From Skeletonema tropicum (lineage: Eukaryota; Bacillariophyta; Thalassiosirophyceae; Thalassiosirales; Thalassiosiraceae): a stretch of 64,000 bases of DNA. Location of the stretch: positions 1,984,001 to 2,048,000 of the forward strand of contig CM074134.1 in assembly GCA_037178625.1 (NCBI GenBank). The letters are read 5' to 3'. The notes beneath the pieces were generated by a model. That model searched no databases. It was not told the DNA's origin and was given only the letters and a program-made list of their open reading frames with translations. Shown one piece after another: positions 1-9,621 of the stretch. A program made the position numbers and the translations under genes. Each line of letters begins with the position of its first letter. Position 1 is the stretch's first letter.

Positions 1-1931
1 AAAGAGAAGACAATATTTCGAGTCGAGAGGAATCTTGCACTACACTTCAAAATCAAGTGAAGGAATCTTTCGATGCGCTAAAAGAAAGGGAACGTATCTG
101 CGACAATGAGTTGAACGAAGCCAAGCTTAGAATAGATGGGTTCATTGAACGTGAGGCTAATTGTACGAAGAGGGAAGAAGAGCTTGCCCAACAAGCCGAC
201 GCAATGCTTGAAAAAGAGAGGCTATTAGCAACAGAACGAGGAGAAATGGACCAGATCAAAGCAGATCTTCAACGAGATATGCAACGAGCTGAATCATCGA
301 TCCAAGAAGAAAATCAAAAGCTTCAAGACCGAGCCGATGCGAATAATCGAAGAAGTCTGCAGCTTGATGAAAAAGAGCGATCATTATCTACTGCTGAGAA
401 TGAAATCAATATACTCATGGCGCAACTAGAAAAGAAACAGTCAAGCATTGATTCCAAGCAGTCAAAAATGCTGGAAGATAAACTGCAACTGGAGAAGAAG
501 ACTAAATCGCTTCGTGACTTGGAAGAATCTGTGAAGGTAAAAGAAAAATCTCTGTCTGAACAAGCAGACGAAGTGGCCGGTAACATTGCGCAACTTACCA
601 AGAGGGAAACAGAACTCAAGTCCCGTGAGTCTCAATTAACCGAAACATCGAAAAGAACCGATGCCAGCATTCGGCAGCGAGAAGAGAGCTTGGCTGTGTT
701 TGAGGCATCGCTGAAGAAGAAGGAAGATGAACTTCATAAAATGTCATCTCAGATTTCTGCAAAAGCAGTTGAAGAAGAACAGCGTTTAACTATGTTACGT
801 GGGGAGTGCAATGGAGAGTCTCAAAAGTTACTTACTTTGAAGGAAGAAGCAATTCAAATAAAAGACTCGGTCACTTCGAAATTAGTCGATGCACAAGCGA
901 AGCTGAGTAGCATCCTTCACGATGTGGAGCGCCAGGAAAGTGTGCTTAGCGGAGTGATGTCCCGAATAGAACAAGAATGTACCGAAGAAGAAGAGCTGAA
1001 GCGGCGGAAGGAGCTTCTCGGAAGTGAGGTGAGTAGGAATCTGATCACATGAATTGCCTGTTAGTTGTTTCCCACATTCAACCTAACTCTGTCGTGATGT
1101 TGTGCCTTTTGCCATGATATTTATTTGCAGATCAAGTCATTAGAACAGAAAGTCGTAGCCTCTAGGAAAGCCTTAGCAAAGCTATGCAGCACCATGGAGG
1201 AAATAGGCGACAAGCACTTTGGTTCGTTGGATCATGCCTCGCATGAATTGTCCAAGCGTCAGAAACAAGTAGAAGACCTCGTGTCACGCATAGAGGACTT
1301 CCAAGACCAACTCGCATCCTGGACTCAGGAGAAACGTCTATTAGAGAGTCAAAAATCTGAGCTCGAATCTCAGATTGAAACTATGGAGAGTGGACTCGAC
1401 AACAAGAGCATTCGTATTGACGAGCAGGCGAAGAAACTGAAAAGTCTCATGAATGCGATCACTCTCCAAGACTCGAAACTGCGGAAGAAGCATGAATTTA
1501 TAGAGGAAAAAGCTGCAGAGCTGGCATTAAATGAACAAATGATTCAGGAGGAATATAAAAAGAATAGCAAAATGTACCAACTGGTCCAGGATGAACGCCA
1601 TGCCGTCGAAGCTCTCAAGGAACAAATGGAGAGCACCCTAGAACAGCAAGAATTGAAAGAGGAGGAAATCCTTCGAAATGAAGAGCGATTAGTTCAGATG
1701 GAAGCAAAATTAAATCAAAGACAAGAGGAGACAAAGATAGGTCAGCAGCGGATGAAAGATCTGGCAGTTCAACTGAAGACGCGTTCGGATGAAATTACCA
1801 GACAGCGTCTGCAACTTGAAGAACGCATTCGGAAATGCAGCGACTATGAAAAAAAATTGATATCATGGGAGAAACAGCTTGATGAAATGTCTAGCATCTT
1901 TCAATCGAAGGAGGGCAACTCGAGCCCATGA
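1..1931 (+). CDS. Long coiled-coil protein, 5' end outside window
   Basis: Two exons are visible, 1-1028 and 1131-1931, separated by a 102-bp phase-0 intron (GAG|GTGAGT ... TTTGCAG|ATC). The reading frame is open to the first base of the window, so the true start lies upstream; the GTG at 57 is not a convincing start. The visible part, about 600 residues, is almost entirely Glu/Lys/Gln/Ser-rich heptad-type sequence with few prolines, as in structural or myosin-tail-like coiled coils. No catalytic or known globular domain is recognisable, so the function is unknown. A diverged copy of its last ~250 bases, including the stop codon, occurs at 7351-7629, so the 3' end of this gene took part in the segmental duplication of the neighbouring HAD gene. 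Confidence 0.85.
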
Positions 1932-2023
1932 TTGTAATGTGTGATAAGTAGCTTTATATATATTTTGATGTGAGTGTTGTTAGTCAGTAGATAAGTTGAC
2001 CAAATAATTCTTGTTAAATTGCT

Positions 2024-3464
2024 AACTAGACTACACATTCAGAACTCATATCCCACTGGCAAACTAAGCGGCTAATACTTTCCACTCCTTCAAGATCGTG
2101 TCAATCTCTGCGACAGTTTCAACAGCAGCATCTACGGCTTGATCTGTATCGTCTGGAGCATCACCCACCTTCGTAGCCTCGGCTAAAGAAGCGTTTTTGC
2201 TCAATGCTTGATGCTTGCGTCCCTTTCCCATGATCAATATTGTCTTCATTCCAAGTGACTTTGCAGCTCGTATGTTCTTCATGCTATCTTCAACCATAAT
2301 GCACTGCTCAGGAAGTGGTGCCCCAACTTTACTTAGTACCAACTCAAACGAGCTTTTATCGGGCTTGCAGTGAGGAAGGACATCGGTGACACCGAACAAC
2401 TTGCTTGGTTCAAAATACTTTGCCAGACCAATTTCTTTCAAAACCCTCTCTACATACAATCGCGGTCCATTAGAGAAGCCAACTATTTGCGTGTTTGATT
2501 TCGACAAGGACTCAAAAGTATCGATACTACGTTGATCTAATGGACCACCAAGCATTGAGAAATCTAGATTTGTAGCCCAATACTTATCCAATTCACTTGG
2601 TTTGAACCTCTTCTCTCCGGGCTGAAGCGATACACCATCTGGTAGTGGTGGCAATCGCCCATCTTCTTCAGCTGCTCGGAGACCCTAAAGGAAACAAATG
2701 GGCAGTTTGTTGTATGAAAACGTCAGTATATCTTGTACTTAGGGAGAGATGAAACTGCAGAATGTTTATGAGTATAACAATGATTTTGGTTTACCTTCGC
2801 CGTACTGTGATACTTGAGAAAGTATTCATCTCTAAGTTCTTGGGCAGCCTCTTTGGATGGAAAATGCAGGTTCTCTACCATGAAATCAGTTACTACATCG
2901 GTATTACGATGTGCCGTAAATCCACTAAGTAGAACATTTGTTGTAGCAAAATCAATGAAGGCGGATTATGAGTACACATCATCAAATAATGCATAACATG
3001 TTAGAATACTTCGTGTAGTACTACTGTACAATAACATAAAATCACCAATAATACTCACGTCCCGACATCATAAAGGCAGTCATCTAGATCAAAAATGATT
3101 GTAGTGAGTGCATTGTTGGCTGACGTCATGATGTTGTTGTTTTGCTGTCTATGGTCCAACTCTGTCGGCAGTCTTCAATGTGTAAGGTGTAAAATAAAAC
3201 GATAATGTACTGGAGAGCCCTTAAGTACTCAACAATAATTGAATCTTTATCCTACTTATTCCTTCCGAGGTGCTAGTTTACCAAATCAATGAGAGCATTG
3301 TTTTCGGCTTTTTGCCTTCATCATTGGCAGAGCGAGCATAACGTTCAAATCGTCCACGTCAGCATTTGTGGGAGATTCGATTTTCGAACAAGCTGTGACC
3401 CCAGTGCCACACGGAATTGAACTTCCCCAACTTCAGCTGGTCAATCAAGTTTATTTCCCGAAGC
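2024..3464. repeat. Left arm of 1.44-kb inverted repeat
   Basis: This segment is the reverse complement of 4222-5663 with only scattered differences. It contains the whole copy-1 HAD gene plus about 335 bp of its 5' flank and 40 bp past its stop. Position sums (2064+5623, 2654+5033, 2024+5663) all equal 7687, so the arms are colinear with almost no indels across the gene. Identity stops abruptly after the shared CTAGTT at the outer end and near TTTATTTCCC at the inner end. Confidence 0.93.
2064..3129 (-). CDS. HAD-superfamily hydrolase, pyrimidine 5'-nucleotidase-like (copy 1)
   Basis: Three exons on the minus strand: 3129-3059, 2924-2795 and 2684-2064, with introns of 134 and 110 bp (GTGAGT donor, TTAG acceptors), give a 273-residue protein. 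All four HAD motifs are visible: FDLDDCLYD near the N-terminus with the catalytic Asp pair 14/16, GFSNGPR with Ser at about 138, CKPDK with Lys at about 174, and IMVEDSMKNI with Glu-Asp at about 199-200. The FDLDDCLY type of motif I and the helical cap after it match the SDT1/PHM8-like pyrimidine 5'-nucleotidase branch, which dephosphorylates (d)NMPs; the exact substrate is inference. No targeting peptide is seen, so it is probably cytosolic. The sequence and 5' flank are mirrored at 4222-5663, making copies 1 and 2 a divergent head-to-head pair with near-identical promoters. Confidence 0.88.
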
Positions 3465-4221
3465 ACTCTAGATAGATAGATTATTTTAGTCACTACTTAA
3501 GTGCTTAGAGAAGATGGCGTACATAGCCATCTTCGTGCGTCGGGAAATAAAAGGGGCTTTCTAACGACCCCCGAAGGATGGCATCTTCAGCCCCAAGTTT
3601 GTCCACATTGCACGAGGCAGGTGTACCGTCAGGGTGGCAGACGATTCTCATCATAACGTGAAGGTGATTATCTGGGCAGATGAGAATCGCTCTCTGTGAA
3701 GGTCGATCTCTTCAATTCCTTTTAGCTAATCTTTGTCCCTTCTGGGCCTTAGAAGTGTTATCTGGAAAGTTGAGAATTGCAACTGCTCTCCAGAAGAGCT
3801 AGTCGACAAAGGCAAGTGTTGATGAATGCTTTTGCCAACTAAAGTAGATAACCGTGTTGACGAATGCTTTTGCCAACTAACGTAGATAACCCAGAACCTC
3901 GTGTTCGCTAATGCTTTTGCCAACTAACGTAGATAACCGGTTATCTACGTTAGTTGGCAAAAGCATTCATCAACATAATGAAAGTCGCTAGTTCGAGCTC
4001 CGAGTCAGGTACTCTACCTCCGCGCAAGTAAGAGCCAGAGTAGTAAGAGCCATCAGTAGCCAGCCAGTAGCCTGTGGTCTGATGGAGGGATGGTAATAAT
4101 AGTGAACACCATGGGCAACATTGGAATGCTCCAACTAATGTAGATAATCGGCTAGAGATGACTCTCACTTGATAGTGCAGTCAGGCTTGTAATGCTTAGA
4201 AGAAAACGCACAGCGAACACG
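3465..4221. repeat. Spacer of the inverted repeat, with a short repeat family
   Basis: No convincing gene is present. The spacer contains a 29-bp motif (beginning AATGCTTTTGCCAACTAA and ending AGATAACC) three times in direct orientation, at about 3826, 3864 and 3910, once inverted at 3939-3967, and as a degenerate relative near 4127-4152. A shared CCAGAACCTCGTGTTCGCT block occurs at about 3890-3908 and, inverted, at about 4209-4227 adjoining the right arm. This suggests that the ~425 bp at 3465-3889 were inserted into the left arm after, or during, formation of the inversion. Confidence 0.7.
3910..3967. repeat. Perfect 58-bp palindrome
   Basis: Two 29-bp copies of the spacer repeat abut head to head with no loop; the axis lies between 3938 and 3939 (...AGATAACC|GGTTATCT...). 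Every base pairs up to 3910 and 3967, and the next pair (T3909/C3968) does not. The axis is about 95 bp away from that of the large inverted repeat (3843.5), so the two symmetries are independent. Such a structure can extrude a cruciform and is a likely source of breakage. Confidence 0.95.
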
Positions 4222-5663
4222 AGGTTCTGGGAAATAAACTTGACCAGCCAGCTGAAGTTGGGGAAGTTCAATTCCGTGTGGCACTGGGGTCACAGCTTGT
4301 TCGAAAATCGAATCTCCCACAAATGCTGACGTGGACGATTTGAACGTTATGCTCGCTCTGCCAATGATGAAGGCAAAAAGCCGAAAACAATGCTCTCATT
4401 GATTTGGTAAACTAGCACCTCGGAAGGAATAAGTAGGATAAAGATTCAATTATTGTTGAGTACTTAAGGGCTCTCCAGTACATTATCGTTTTATTTTACA
4501 CCTTACACATTGAAGACAGCCGACAGAGTTGGACCATAGACAGCAAAACAACAACATCATGACGTCAGCCAACAATGCACTCACTACAATCATTTTTGAT
4601 CTAGATGACTGCCTTTACGATGTCGGGACGTGAGTATTATTGGTGATTTTATGTTATTGTACAGTAGTACTACACGAAGTATTCTAACATATATTATGCA
4701 TTATTCGATGATGTGTACTCATAATCCGCCTTCATTGATTTTGCTACAACAAATGTTCTACTTAGTGGATTTACGGCACATCGTAATACCGATGTAGTAA
4801 CTGATTTCATGGTAGAGAACCTGCATTTTCCATCCAAAGAGGCTGCCCAAGAACTTAGAGATGAATACTTTCTCAAGTATCACAGTACGGCGAAGGTAAA
4901 CCAAAATCATTGTTATACTCATAAACATTCTGCAGTTTCATCTCCCCAAGTACAAGATATACTGACGTTTTATACAACAAACTGCCCATTTGTTTCCTTT
5001 AGGGTCTCCGAGCAGCTGAAGAAGATGGGCGATTGCCACCACTACCAGATGGTGTATCGCTTCAGCCCGGAGAGAAGAGGTTCAAACCAAGTGAATTGGA
5101 TAAGTATTGGGCTACAAATCTAGATTTCTCAATGCTTGGTGGTCCATTAGATCAACGTAGTATCGATACTTTTGAGTCCTTGTCGAAATCAAACACGCAA
5201 ATAGTTGGCTTCTCTAATGGACCGCGATTGTATGTAGAGAGGGTTTTGAAAGAAATTGGTCTGGCAAAGTATTTTGAACCAAGCAAGTTGTTCGGTGTTA
5301 CCGATGTCCTTCCTCACTGCAAGCCCGATAAAAGCTCGTTTGAGTTGGTACTAAGTAAAGTTGGGGCACCACTTCCTGAGCAGTGCATTATGGTTGAAGA
5401 TAGCATGAAGAACATACGAGCTGCAAAGTCACTTGGAATGAAGACAATATTGATCATGGGAAAGGGACGCAAGCATCAAGCATTGAGCAAAAACGCTTCT
5501 TTAGCCGAGGCTACGAAGGTGGGTGATGCTCCAGACGATACAGATCAAGCCGTAGATGCTGCTGTAGAAACTGTCGCAGAGATTGACACGATCTTGAAGG
5601 AGTGGAAAGTATTAGCCGCTTAGTTTGCCAGTGGGATATGAGTTCTGAATGTGTAGTCTAGTT
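4222..5663. repeat. Right arm of 1.44-kb inverted repeat
   Basis: Mirror image of 2024-3464. It carries a complete second HAD gene and its upstream region. The translated third exons of both copies are identical, which points to very recent duplication, ongoing gene conversion, or an assembly artefact at an inverted repeat. Confidence 0.93.
4559..5623 (+). CDS. HAD-superfamily hydrolase, pyrimidine 5'-nucleotidase-like (copy 2)
   Basis: Exons 4559-4629, 4766-4895 and 5003-5623 give the same 273-residue protein as copy 1, with the FDLDDCLYD, GFSNGPR, CKPDK and VEDS motifs intact. Splice junctions are GGGAC|GTGAGT, CTTAG|TGGATT, AAG|GTAAAC and TTTAG|GGTCTC. The start ATG lies in AACATCATGACG; no other in-frame ATG gives a complete motif I. 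The 5' flank (4222-4558) mirrors that of copy 1, so both genes probably have the same regulation. After the stop the arm continues for 40 bp and then enters unrelated sequence. The function is as for copy 1: a phosphomonoesterase acting on a small phosphorylated metabolite, probably a pyrimidine nucleotide, by family inference. Confidence 0.88.
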
Positions 5664-5885
5664 TCATGCGAGAGCTGGCGTTGGGTTTTAAACGCCAGTA
5701 GAATCACCGTCGCACTTTTTAAATATTTGATGAACACTAATGAAACTCGCTTAAAGCTAGTAAACAAGCTTGACTTTAGACCTCTGGAAATCATCCATCG
5801 GAACCCCTACGGAGAAAAGTAGCGGTAGGAATATATTCTCCATCCAAAACGGTTGGGCAATATACACCCTATCAACCTTGAGGGG

Positions 5886-6589
5886 AGGGCGTAATTCGGG
5901 CGGTTGAGGTTCTCGAAGTAAGAGGTCTCGCAATGATCAGGAATTGACTGATCGTGAGGCACGTCGTCGTGCTAGGTCGGCTGCAGCGGAGGAGAGAAGT
6001 AATATAACAGAAATTTTAAAGTACGTCCGATTAGCCCTAGGGGTGAGAGGAGAGAAGTAGTGTACCCCCTCCAAATGAATCTGAACAAGTTGCAGCTCCC
6101 AATGATGGCTTGAAGTGCTCCTGCTGTAACAAGGCAATCGCAAATACCAATGATCATGTCTTCATTACGCCATGCGAGCATCATTATGATGTTGCCGTCC
6201 AATGAAGATGAAGAGGCAGTCTGCGACTCTGTCTTCAATCATGGGATGAGAGGCTGGAAGAATACTTTATCACGTACTACATCGACAATTATAATGCTGT
6301 TGAAAGATCTGAGAAAGGACTTGCGAAGGTAAAGACCGCGATGAAAGATCTAAAGGCAGCAGTGGAATTGGATACGAAACTTGCAACTACAACAAGAAAT
6401 GTAGAGATAGATCGCATGACCAAGCGAGATAAATTGAGGACGAAGAAGAAAGTGAAGATTCCAGTGCACAAGATGGACTTGAACACAAAGAAAGATACTA
6501 TTATTGAGTTCCTCATTAAATGGCGTCAAAAGAGCTTATCCAAAGCTAGCACAAGAGCTGAAGGATGGAATTTTGACGAGGCAGAGTGA
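5886..6589 (+). pseudogene. Decayed gene with zinc-finger-like and coiled-coil parts
   Basis: One plus-strand frame is coding-like but broken. It begins with an Arg/Ser-rich stretch (after one in-frame TGA near 5908), runs to an Ala/Glu/Arg-rich end at 5998, is interrupted by ~58 bp flanked by 13-bp direct repeats (GAGGAGAGAAGTA), and resumes in frame at about 6057 with PPPNESEQ and a Cys/His cluster (CSCCNKAI, then PCEHH) resembling half of a RING-type zinc finger. Two adjacent stops follow at about 6194-6202; the frame then continues as a Lys-rich helical segment to a stop at 6587-6589. The family is not recognised. It could instead be a multi-exon gene with unusual short introns, but the direct-repeat-flanked insert favours decay. 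Confidence 0.45.
6000..6021 (+). repeat. 22-bp patch re-used as filler at 7419-7440
   Basis: The 22 bases from T6000 to G6021 (TAATATAACAG followed by AAATTTTAAAG) recur exactly at 7419-7440, inside the duplicated tail of the coiled-coil gene, where the parental copy at 1742/1743 has no insertion. Here the patch lies at the start of the ~58-bp insert in the decayed gene. Confidence 0.85.
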
Positions 6590-6779
6590 ATCTAATCGTG
6601 TGACACATGCATCCAGAAAGGAGAAAGGAGCTTATGGAGTCGGAGTTCTTCTCCCTAGGAAAGCATCTACATGAAAAGAGAGACACATACTCATGATAGC
6701 AATCTGTAATAGTGAATTAGTTCCTAGGACGTAAAGGCCGAGTCTGAGTTGTAACAGCTGAACCAAGATTGGTAAGAAC

Positions 6780-7345
6780 TTGCTCCATTTTTTGTACTTT
6801 CGGTGCTCTCTCCCTAGACTTCTTCTCGCCGCATAGTGCTCTTCAGTCTCTTCAACGCTGCTAATGAATGTCAATTTTGTACTGGGTCGAACTGGCTCCT
6901 GATGCTGCTCAAAGAGACTACGAAGACTTTCAACGGCACCTGCATGGAACATTATACGGTGTAAATCATCCCACTCACTCTTTAATCCATAATCCCAACT
7001 TTAATGTCGGGCGATGGCGCATCATTAGCATTCATAGTATTATTCTTGGTTTGTCCACAAAGTCTACCGATTCGTTGGTACGCAACAGTGTTTAGACTGA
7101 TAACAACTTGTGAATTCTTTGCATCCGCACCAGCCTCAGCAACAGCTGCAGAAGTAAGAGTGATGCACTCAGAAAACTTCATCAGACTCTTGAACGCCGA
7201 TTCTTGTAACTTACAGGCTGTCTTCTTGTCCATCAAATTGGCGAACAATAGCAGGCTTAGTATCCACTTTGCGCCGTTTGTCCTTGTTAGATGATAGAGC
7301 CTTGGCAGACGCCGAAGCATCAGCGGCAGCTTCGGGCTGAACAAG
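6780..7345 (-). pseudogene. Decayed minus-strand gene fragment, unknown family
   Basis: Reading the minus strand from 7345, a coding-like frame with Ala/Ser- and Lys/Arg-rich sequence runs to about 7220 and stops at a TAA that overlaps a GTAAGT. A second frame then carries a convincing stretch (KLQESAFKSLMKF ... VISLNTVAYQRIGRLC) to about 6990. A third frame takes over after a one-base shift (EWDDLHRIMFHAGAVESLR ...) and runs to about 6790. Together they look like one protein broken by a frameshift, with possibly one intron at 7218. No family is recognised. With the neighbouring plus-strand fragment it fills the gap between HAD copies 2 and 3 and may be captured host-gene or transposon debris. 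Confidence 0.4.
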
Positions 7346-7350
7346 AGACC

Positions 7351-7629
7351 ATGAAGAGCGATTAGTTCAGATGGAAGCAAAATTAAATCAAAGACAAGAG
7401 GAGACAAAGATAGGTCAATAATATAACAGAAATTTTAAAGCAGCAGCGGATGAAAGATCTGGCAGTTCAACTGAAGACGCGTTCGGATGAAATTACCAGA
7501 CAGCGTCTACAACTTGAAGAACGCATACTTAAATGCGACCATTTTGAAAAAAAATTGATATCATGGGAGAAACAGCTTGATGAAATGTCTAGCATCTTTC
7601 AATCGAAGGAGGGCAACTCGAGCCCATGA
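7351..7629 (+). pseudogene. 3'-terminal fragment of the coiled-coil gene, duplicated
   Basis: This segment matches 1678-1931 of the first gene, through the stop codon and on into the intergenic region, with substitutions (for example the codons after GAACGCAT) and a 25-bp insertion at 7416-7440 that breaks the frame. No start or upstream exon accompanies it, so it is a dead passenger of the duplication that created HAD copy 3. Confidence 0.88.
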
Positions 7630-7760
7630 TGGTAATGTGTGATAAGTAGCTTTATATATTTTTGATGTGAGTGTTGTTAGTCAGTAGATAAGTTGACCAA
7701 ATAATTCTTGTTAAATTGCTAACTAGACTACACATTCAGAACTCATATCCCACTGGCAAA

Positions 7761-8831
7761 CTAAGCGGCTAATACTTTCCACTCCTTCAAGATCGTGTCA
7801 ATCTCTGCGACAGTTTCAACAGCAGCATCTACGGCTTGATCTGTATCGTCTGGGGCATCACCCACCTTCGTAGCCTCGGCTAAAGAAGCGCTTTTGCTCA
7901 ATGCTTGATGCTTGCGTCCCTTTCCCATGATCAATATTGTCTTCATTCCAAGTGACTTTGCAGCTCGTATGTTCTTCATGCTATCTTCAACCATAATGCA
8001 CTGCTCAGGAAGTGGTGCCCCAACTTTACTTAGTACCAACTCAAACGAGCTTTTATCGGGCTTGCAGTGAGGAAGGACATCGGTAACACCGAACAACTTG
8101 CTTGGTTCAAAATACTTTGCCAGACCAATTTCTTTCAAAACCCTCTCTACATACAATCGCGGTCCATTAGAGAAGCCAACTATTTGCGTGTTTGATTTCG
8201 ACAAGGACTCAAAAGTATCGATACTACGTTGATCTAATGGACCACCAAGCATTGAGAAATCTAGATTTGTAGCCCAATATTTATCGAATTCACTTGGTTT
8301 GAACCTCTTCTCTCCGGGCTGAAGCGATACACCGTCTGGTAATGGTGGCAATCGCCCATCTTCTTCAGCTGCTCGGAGACCCTAAAGGAAACAAATGGGC
8401 AGTTTGTTGTACGAAAACGTCAGTATATCTTGTACTTGGGGAGATGAAACTGCAGAATGTTTATGAGTAGGTATAACAATGATTTTGGTTTACCTTCGCC
8501 GAACTGTGATACTTGAGAAAGTATTCATCTCTAAGTTCTTGGGCAGCCTCTTTGGATGGAAAATGCAGGTTCTCTACCATGAAATCAGTTATTCCATCGG
8601 TATTACGATAAGCCGTAAATCCACTAAGTAGAGCATTGTAGCAAAATCAATTAAGGCGGATTATGAGTACACATCATCAAATAATGCATAACATGTTAGA
8701 ATACTTCGTGTAGTACTACTGTACAATAACATAAAATCACCAATAATAATACCTACTCACGTCCCGACATCGTAAAGGCAGTCATCTACATCAAAAATGA
8801 TTGTAGTGAGTGCATTGTTGGCTGACGTCAT
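7761..8831 (-). CDS. HAD-superfamily hydrolase, pyrimidine 5'-nucleotidase-like (copy 3, diverged)
   Basis: Exons 8831-8761, 8623-8494 and 8381-7761 encode 273 residues with every HAD motif kept. Compared with copies 1 and 2, motif I reads FDVDDCLYD instead of FDLDDCLYD, HRNTDV becomes YRNTDG, SELDK becomes SEFDK and KNASL becomes KSASL. All splice sites are intact and no frame is broken, which suggests purifying selection and a working gene. Its upstream sequence differs from that of the other two copies beyond about 8880, so it may be regulated differently. FDVDD is the commoner form of the motif in the family, so copy 3 could be nearer the ancestral sequence; this is inference. Confidence 0.86.
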
Positions 8832-8880
8832 GGTGTTGTTGTTTTGCTGTCTCTGGTCTCTGGTCCAACTCTTTGGCAGT

Positions 8881-9621
8881 CTTTCGGCTGACGCCGGCAG
8901 CAAAAAATGAGGTGGAATAAGTGGCAGAAAAGCCGCTGTGTCGAAGATTCCTCGGCAACACTCCGGCAAGCAATTTTTGAACGTGCCTCGCCGATTATGA
9001 CCCCAATGGTGGGGGTTTAGTCTATCCGTCGTTTGACGTTTTTTTCAAAACTTAGTAAAATAAAAGAGGGAGACGTAGGTCGATAATTTAAAGGGAAATT
9101 ACACTGTGACAAGTCACAAGAAAAAGAACTCTTTCTTTTGACACATCATACCGTTTTATTCTCAAACCGAGAATTGAACGTACTGACGCGGGGGCAATCA
9201 AATACAACCCCGCCACACTGTTTGATGACACCAAACCGAAGACTATCATGGCACTAACCAGTAGCACCACTGCAATGAATCTCGACGCACAACACTTTAT
9301 CCATTCTAGTCATCATATTAAGAGAACATACGGGACGACTTGATTTGCTTACCAAAGAAATTTGTAAATTGTCTACACACGGGTTCACGATTGCCGTCAA
9401 GGACCTTCTAAGAAAGAATACTGGCACAAAGCATCCGAACGAAATACAACTTGCGACAACTAGAGAACTGAGAGTCGATCGAATCGTATCAGTGACGAAT
9501 CATCACTCCAGTACAACGGTGTCAAGCTGAGGCAAGTATAACATAAATATTCGGCCAGCAAACTGAAGAACATTTTTGCGAACCATTACAGTCCAAAAGA
9601 AGACTGACAAGCAACCATCAA
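8881..9621. other. Intergenic region upstream of the CCCH gene
   Basis: There is no supported gene here. Short open frames (for example 9345-9530) have no recognisable content. The stretch separates the divergent HAD copy 3 and the CCCH gene and should hold both promoters. Confidence 0.5.

Larger units (their letters stand above)
7351..8880. repeat. Direct segmental duplicate of 1678-3170
   Basis: The order coiled-coil tail, intergenic region and minus-strand HAD gene is the same as at 1678-3170, so this is a direct duplicate. It is clearly more diverged than the inverted pair, with several small indels in introns and flank and amino-acid replacements in the HAD gene. Similarity stops shortly upstream of the HAD start, around 8880, where the promoter region becomes unrelated. 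Confidence 0.88.

Noticed and set aside
3465..4221. CRISPR-like appearance of the short repeats in the inversion spacer
   Set aside because: Only three direct copies with unequal spacers, one inverted copy and a eukaryotic setting; not a CRISPR array.
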